DNA of 10,267 bases from Baffinella frigidus (taxonomy: Eukaryota > Cryptophyceae > Cryptomonadales > Baffinellaceae). The DNA lies in NCBI GenBank assembly GCA_026770585.1, contig MU646582.1:89382-99648 (forward strand), read 5' to 3'. The translations under genes were made by a program, and so were the position numbers. Position 1 is the first letter of the stretch, and every line of letters begins with the position of its first letter. The notes beneath the pieces were generated by a model. It made no database searches, was not told the DNA's origin, and saw nothing but the letters and a program-made list of their open reading frames with translations. Positions 7,216 through 10,267 of the stretch are shown in pieces.

Positions 7216-7416
7216 GCCCAAAGCCCAAACCCTACTCAAAGTCCAAACCCTACTAAGCCCAAACCCTACCCAAAGCCCAAACCCTACTCAACCCCAGACC
7301 ACAAACTTCAGAGACGAAAAACTAAACCCCAAACCCTAAACCATAACTAAACCCTAAACCCTAAACCCTAAACCCTAAACCCTAAACCCTAAACCCTAAA
7401 CCCTAAACCCTAACAG

Positions 7417-7563
7417 GTTGCGCACGCGTTCCACAAGGAGGCGACGATCTCAATCTCCCCCTCGAAGCTCCGGCCGTTCGACGAGGGGTTGGTGGTGGTG
7501 GGGGCCAGCATGGAGTATGAAGGGCACAACAGGCTGCACCGCCGGAAGCCGCGAAAGGACAAG
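7417..7563 (+). CDS. NERD1: NERD1-like protein, exon 3
   Basis: Forty-nine codons between CTAACAG|GTT and GACAAG|GTCTGT, phase 0; protein residues 173-221. The product VAHAFHKEATISISPSK … GLVVVGASMEYEGHNRLH corresponds to the NERD1 stretch I recall as NAHHREISISIS … TGLVIVGGRMEM, directly following the exon 2 region in the family. The C-terminal HRRKPRKDK is basic. This is the only copy with both the 5' and 3' parts; three 5' fragments lie upstream and two 3' fragments downstream. Its acceptor is formed by the end of a telomere-like array. Confidence 0.85.
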
Positions 7564-7621
7564 GTCTGTCTCGGTCTATTTGGGCGATGCGAGTTGGTGC
7601 GTCTGGCACATTCCCGCTCCA

Positions 7622-7661
7622 AAGTTGACAGACTTGTTCCACGGACCCAGCGTGTCAACTT
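7622..7661. repeat. AAGTTGAC hairpin repeat, copy 5
   Basis: AAGTTGAC (7622-7629) and GTCAACTT (7654-7661) are perfect inverted arms. The sequence that follows (TAGAATAGTCTGATAGTCAA then CCCGAGT) is the reverse complement of the flank before copy 4, so the longer repeat is inserted here in the opposite orientation. Confidence 0.65.
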
Positions 7662-7692
7662 TAGAATAGTCTGATAGTCAACCCGAGTACTG

Positions 7693-7785
7693 CGGCCGTT
7701 CGACGAAGGGTTGGTGGTGGTGGGGGCCAGCATGGAGTATGAAGGGCACAACAGGCTGCACCGCCCGAAGCCTCGAAAGGACAAG
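7693..7785 (+). pseudogene. Downstream copy of the 3' part of exon 3
   Basis: 93 bases match 7471-7563 at 90 positions; one change is R to P, the other two are silent. It starts mid-exon without a proper acceptor and ends GACAAG|GTGGGA. The following intron also resembles that after exon 3 (GTCTATTTGGGC, a hairpin repeat, CCCAGCGTGTCAAC), so a unit of about 222 bp was tandemly duplicated. Confidence 0.9.
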
Positions 7786-7854
7786 GTGGGACCTAGCTCT
7801 GCCTCAGTCTATTTGGGCCAAGCAGTTTGGTGGGCCTGGCGCTTTGGAGCGGGG

Positions 7855-7893
7855 AAGTTGACGGATGTGTTCCGCACACCCAGCGTGTCAACG
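7855..7893. repeat. AAGTTGAC hairpin repeat, copy 6
   Basis: AAGTTGAC faces GTGTCAACG. It corresponds to copy 5 through the 222-bp tandem duplication. Confidence 0.6.
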
Positions 7894-7910
7894 TGAGAAT
7901 GTTCCGCACG

Positions 7911-7925
7911 CCGCGCAAGGACAAG
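7911..7925 (+). pseudogene. Third copy of the exon 3 end (15 bp plus donor)
   Basis: CCGCGCAAGGACAAG followed by GTCTAGCTGTGCCTC repeats the last 15 bases of exon 3 and the start of the intron. Short, but its position at the same spacing supports a third, truncated tandem unit. Confidence 0.55.
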
Positions 7926-7981
7926 GTCTAGCTGTGCCTCGATCGGGTTGCCTGTCATACTGTTCCCAAGTTGTCATGCAG

Positions 7982-8030
7982 GATGAACAGAACCAGGAGA
8001 GGGGGGGGGGGGGCGAGGCGAAGCAAGGAG
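7982..8030 (+). pseudogene. Degraded exon 4 copy 1
   Basis: CAG|GATGAACAGAACCAGGAGA, then a run of 13 G and CGAGGCGAAGCAAGG, matching the order of exon 4 with an expanded G-tract. Confidence 0.6.
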
Positions 8031-8057
8031 CTTGCCTCGGATTGACTGACCACTCTC

Positions 8058-8184
8058 ATCCGGGAACAAGTATTTTTCTTTTAAAAATCTGCACGAAAAT
8101 TACTACACAAATTCTTCGGGACGTGACCTATGTGTAGTAATTTTCGTTGCCAGAGTCCTAAAAGAAAAATACTTGTTCCCGGAT
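8058..8184. mobile_element. MITE-like element, ATCCGGGAACAAG ends
   Basis: The outer arms ATCCGGGAACAAGTATTTTT are mirrored perfectly for about 27 bp; the inner CGAAAATTACTACACA is also mirrored (TGTGTAGTAATTTTCG). The inner part is shared with the element at 5882-6004, while the outer part differs. Confidence 0.8.
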
Positions 8185-8192
8185 TAACTCGT

Positions 8193-8232
8193 AAGTTGAC
8201 ATTCTGGTTCTGCGGGAAAAATCCGTCAACTT
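8193..8232. repeat. AAGTTGAC hairpin repeat, copy 7
   Basis: Perfect arms AAGTTGAC / GTCAACTT around TTCTGGTTCTGCGGG and AAAAATCC, lying 8 bp after the element at 8058-8184. Confidence 0.65.
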
Positions 8233-8348
8233 TGGGGCGGAACAGGACCCGGGCTCACCAAATTGGTGAGACCAAATACACTGAGGCAGCGCTAACCAAC
8301 GATCGAAGCAACTCACTTCCCACGGCGGTAGCGCCGCACCCCCCCCGC

Positions 8349-8394
8349 CGAGGAGGGGGTGGACAAAAACGAGGCAAAGTCTCTCTTTTTCTCG
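8349..8394 (+). pseudogene. Degraded exon 4-like copy 2
   Basis: CGAGGAGGGGGTGGACAAAA then ACGAGGCAAAG and CTCTCTTTTTCTC. It shares GGACAAAAACGAG and the T-rich tail with the copy at 8806, so these two form a diverged subgroup. Confidence 0.45.
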
Positions 8395-8545
8395 GCTGTC
8401 ACCCCCCCACACACAGCCGTGGTCGGTTCCCATGCCTGTAACGACTAGCGTGGGATATAGCCCCCTCGGAAGCTATTGGTGAATGTGTGATATCGGTACA
8501 GCAAAGGCAGAACTAGCCCTCGCAGGGTGCACGTGGAGAAGCCAA

Positions 8546-8773
8546 CGGCTCCAAGGGCGACCCAATGGCTCAAAGGGCGACCCTGGAATACCCCCACGTA
8601 GCGCCCTGTGTGGATTGCACAGGAGAAGCGAACGTGCTTCTGTGCGGGTACATGTTGTCCGGGGGGTGTTCAGTCTAGCGTGGAACAGCTTCGATCCGGC
8701 CTTGAAATCTTGCCGCGGACTAGCTCTGTCCCAGTTCAATTTGGGCTCGTGGATAGAGTGCCCCCCCCGAAAT
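8546..8773 (+). repeat. Duplicated composite block (copy of 6133-6361)
   Basis: Contains the end of the CCACRCAGGG element, the 99-bp unit (8621-8719) and the left half of the CTAGCTCTGTCC element (8720-8773), in the same order and spacing as at 6133-6361 with few mismatches and one fewer C. The edges cut through both elements, so the block moved as DNA and not by element transposition. Confidence 0.85.
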
Positions 8774-8805
8774 CCACGCTCCCTTATCCCAACTAGGCCT
8801 CGCAG

Positions 8806-8871
8806 GATGCACAGCGCAAGGAGGTGGGGGTGGACAAAAACGAGTCAAAGTCTCTCTTTTTCTCATGGTGT
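8806..8871 (+). pseudogene. Degraded exon 4 copy 3
   Basis: CGCAG|GATGCACAGCGCAAGGAGGT, then GGGGTGGACAAAAACGAGTC. In frame it reads DAQRKEVGVDKNESK. The acceptor is kept, the exon 3' part lost. Confidence 0.6.
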
Positions 8872-8923
8872 TCTCCTGAAAGGATGGAACAGACCCCCCC
8901 CCCCCCCTTCCGACCCCTCGAGA

Positions 8924-8980
8924 GATGCAAAAAACAAGGAGGGAGGGGGGTGAAGAGCGAAGCAAACCAAGCGCACCTCC
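8924..8980 (+). pseudogene. Degraded exon 4 copy 4
   Basis: GATGCAAAAAACAAGGAGGG, then GTGAAGAGCGAAGCAAACCA. In frame DAKNKEGGG then TGA. The end of this copy plus the following telomere-like stretch recurs at 9181. Confidence 0.65.
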
Positions 8981-8990
8981 CCCCCACTCC

Positions 8991-9018
8991 TGAACCCTAA
9001 ACCCTGAACCCTAAACCC
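8991..9018. repeat. Telomere-like units before exon 4 copy 5
   Basis: CCTGAACCCTAAACCCTGAA-type alternating heptamers, leading into CCGCAATCTCCCTCTCCTCT and TCGCAG, a full 3' splice site with polypyrimidine tract. Confidence 0.8.
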
Positions 9019-9042
9019 GCAATCTCCCTCTCCTCTTCGCAG

Positions 9043-9100
9043 GATGCACAGGATGATAAGAGCAAAGAGGGGGGGGGGGGGAGTGAGGCAAAGCAAGCGC
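9043..9100 (+). pseudogene. Degraded exon 4 copy 5
   Basis: Complete acceptor, then DAQDDKSKE, a 13-G tract and SEAKQAH; stays in frame past the exon match and stops at 9179-9181. After GCGCATGGAA it shares CGGGCACTCTCC-like sequence with copy 8. Confidence 0.75.
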
Positions 9101-9180
9101 ATGGAATGGGCACTCTCCTTTCTCGCATCGGCATCATTCAAGCTCCCTCTCTCCCTCTCCTCTTCACCCCCCTCCCTCCT

Positions 9181-9215
9181 TGGTGAAGAGCGAAGCAAAC
9201 CAAGCGCACCTCCCC
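9181..9215 (+). pseudogene. Exon 4 fragment, copy 6 (interior only)
   Basis: GGTGAAGAGCGAAGCAAACC and the following C-tract repeat 8949-8985, with the same telomere-like sequence after it. The exon start is missing, so this belongs to a larger duplicated unit (about 8949-9050 copied at 9181-9301). Confidence 0.7.
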
Positions 9216-9222
9216 CCCACTC

Positions 9223-9272
9223 CTGAACCCTAAACCCTAAACCCTGAACCCTAAACCCTGAACCCTAAACCC
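9223..9272. repeat. Telomere-like array, six to seven units
   Basis: Alternating CCCTAAA and CCCTGAA heptamers, more numerous than at 8991-9018, leading into CCGCAATATCCCTCTCCTCT and TCGCAG. Confidence 0.85.
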
Positions 9273-9296
9273 GCAATATCCCTCTCCTCTTCGCAG

Positions 9297-9363
9297 GATG
9301 CAAAGGATGACAAGGGCAAGGAGGAGGGGGGGGGGGGAGAGCGAGGCGAAGCAGGCGCAGCGC
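9297..9363 (+). pseudogene. Degraded exon 4 copy 7
   Basis: DAKDDKGKEE followed by a 12-G tract whose length shifts the frame; the DNA match to exon 4 continues through GAGCGAGGCGAAGCAGGCGC and AGCGCAA. Confidence 0.8.
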
Positions 9364-9485
9364 AAACAAAACTAGCCCTTGGAACCATTCCTAGGCGCAA
9401 CACTGTTCCATCTGTTCCACGAAAAGGTTTCAGCACGAACCGCTGCGTTTGAAATTCGCACTTGTAGCCTGGCGTGGCCTCGCAG

Positions 9486-9541
9486 GATGCGCAAAACAAG
9501 GAGGAGGAGGGGGGTGAGAAGAGCGAGGCGAAGCAAGCGCA
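9486..9541 (+). pseudogene. Degraded exon 4 copy 8
   Basis: CGCAG acceptor, then DAQNKEEEGGEKSEAKQAQ in frame before the match ends and a stop follows at 9559-9561. It is preceded by the reverse-oriented CCACGCCAG element end. Confidence 0.8.
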
Positions 9542-9556
9542 AACCCTCAATCCCTC

Positions 9557-9603
9557 CTGAACCCTGAACCCTGAACCCCAAACTATGAACCCTAAACCCT
9601 CCC
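9557..9603. repeat. Telomere-like array, degenerate
   Basis: CCTGAACCCTGAACCCTGAA then CCCCAAACTATGAACCCTAA. The third array of intron 3, again immediately upstream of an exon 4 copy. Confidence 0.8.
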
Positions 9604-9622
9604 TCTACCCCCCCCATCCTAG

Positions 9623-9675
9623 GATGCACAGAGCAAGGAGGAGGGGGGCGAGAAGAGCGAGGCGAAGCAGGCGCA
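9623..9675 (+). pseudogene. Degraded exon 4 copy 9
   Basis: Follows CCTAG. Reads DAQSKEEGGEKSEAKQAH with the same G-tract as the real exon, then leaves the match at GCATGGAACGGGCACTCTCC. The closest upstream copy to exon 4, 88 bp before it. Confidence 0.8.
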
Positions 9676-9762
9676 TGGAACGGGCACTCTCCTCTCTCAC
9701 ATGGTCATCATCAACGCTCCCTCTCTGCGCCCCCTCGATCATTCAAGCTCCCTCTCGCGCAG

Positions 9763-9864
9763 GATGCAAAGGATGACAAGAGCAAGGAGGAGGGGGGCGA
9801 GAAGAGCGAGGCGAAGCAGGCGCAGCGCAACCGCATCAAAGAGATGCTCGGTCTTCCTGTTAAG
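9763..9864 (+). CDS. Probable NERD1-like exon 4, lysine/glutamate-rich
   Basis: Thirty-four codons between CTCTCGCGCAG|GAT and GTTAAG|GTCGAA, phase 0; would be residues 222-255. The product DAKDDKSKEEGGEKSEAKQA then QRNRIKEMLGLPVK is charged, low-complexity and probably disordered, followed by a short helix-like end. In Arabidopsis NERD1 the corresponding position, between the GRMEM stretch and the next conserved block, is a variable linker, so homology cannot confirm it. Support comes from matching splice phase, the AAG|GT donor shared with exons 1-3, and this being the only complete one of about eleven copies. The rest of the protein (family about 700 residues, from memory) must lie beyond the window. 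Confidence 0.6.
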
Positions 9865-9879
9865 GTCGAACCCCGTGCC

Positions 9880-10267
<388 letters not shown>

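Larger units (their letters stand above)
6866..7413. repeat. Interstitial telomere-like (CCCTAAA)n arrays
   Basis: Degenerate CCCTAAA, CCCTGAA and CCCAAA units fill the gaps between three broken exon 3 copies; the cleanest run is nine exact TAAACCC units at 7348-7410, ending TAACAG|GTT at the exon 3 acceptor. A higher-order unit containing GACCACAAACTTCAGAGACG occurs twice (about 7089 and 7292). The heptamer is the plant-type telomere repeat, but the flanks are internal gene sequence, so this is not a chromosome end. Confidence 0.9.
4350..7416 (+). other. Intron 2 (3,067 bp), packed with inverted repeats
   Basis: Bounded by AAG|GTGTGC and CCCTAACAG|GTT. In order it holds an imperfect inverted repeat at about 4480-4556, inverted-repeat elements at 4600-4706 and 4733-4887, the palindrome at 5121-5158, a diverged repeat family containing CACAATAACGCCATCT (about 5329, 5499, 5622, 5838), a 99-bp unit (5689-5787), an element at 5882-6004, the composite block 6050-6460, and telomere-like arrays with three broken exon 3 copies (6866-7413). 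No other exon recognised. Confidence 0.75.
7564..9762 (+). other. Intron 3 (2,199 bp), duplicated exon fragments
   Basis: Bounded by AAG|GTCTGT and GCGCAG|GAT, phase 0. The first part holds two 3' fragments of exon 3 and three hairpin repeats; the middle an inverted-repeat element (8058-8184) and a duplicated block (8546-8773); the rest about nine degraded copies of exon 4 with telomere-like arrays between them. No other exon recognised. Confidence 0.75.

Noticed and set aside
6866-7413. A chromosome end (true telomere)
   Set aside because: The repeats are degenerate, interrupted by exon fragments, and both flanks continue as the same gene.
7489-7896. Two separate small proteins starting MVVVGASMEYE
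   Set aside because: They are internal parts of exon 3 and its tandem fragment read from mid-exon, with no upstream start context.
8863-9629. Minus-strand leucine/serine/proline-rich proteins
   Set aside because: They read the C-rich complement of the G-rich exon 4 copies; low-complexity frames without starts or splice context.

Overview
This is eukaryotic nuclear DNA carrying the 5' part of one intron-rich gene on the + strand, embedded in dense small inverted-repeat elements. The four exons I can place encode the first 255 residues of a protein that resembles the plant FG-GAP/integrin-alpha-N-like membrane protein NERD1 (Arabidopsis At3g51050). The match is from memory of the family, with no search run. 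A NERD1-type gene together with plant-type telomere-like CCCTAAA tracts suggests a streptophyte (charophyte alga or early-diverging land plant); the species cannot be named from the sequence. The gene runs off the right edge.

Layout. 1-2317: intergenic DNA with three inverted-repeat (MITE-like) elements and several copies of a short hairpin repeat; no gene seen. 2318-2574: GC-rich leader with a possible 44-codon upstream ORF. 2575-3000: exon 1 (signal/anchor plus a Ca-binding-type DxDGDG motif). 3001-4259: intron 1. 4260-4349: exon 2. 4350-7416: intron 2. 7417-7563: exon 3. 7564-9762: intron 3. 9763-9864: exon 4. 9865-10267: start of intron 4, ending in a long (TA)n tract. All four exons end on AAG|GT and all introns are phase 0, so the reading frame is continuous across the joins.

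The most unusual structure is that exons 2, 3 and 4 are each surrounded by partial copies of themselves. Upstream copies carry the intron 3' end, the acceptor AG and the first part of the exon, then break off. Downstream copies carry the last part of the exon, the donor and the start of the intron. I count one upstream copy for exon 2, three upstream and two downstream for exon 3, and about nine upstream and one downstream for exon 4. In introns 2 and 3 these copies are separated by interstitial telomere-like CCCTAAA/CCCTGAA arrays. One array ends directly in the exon 3 acceptor and offers CTAAC branch-point-like sequences.

The introns also hold at least six inverted-repeat elements, a perfect 38-bp palindrome, and a composite block (element + 99-bp unit + element) that was duplicated about 2.4 kb downstream.
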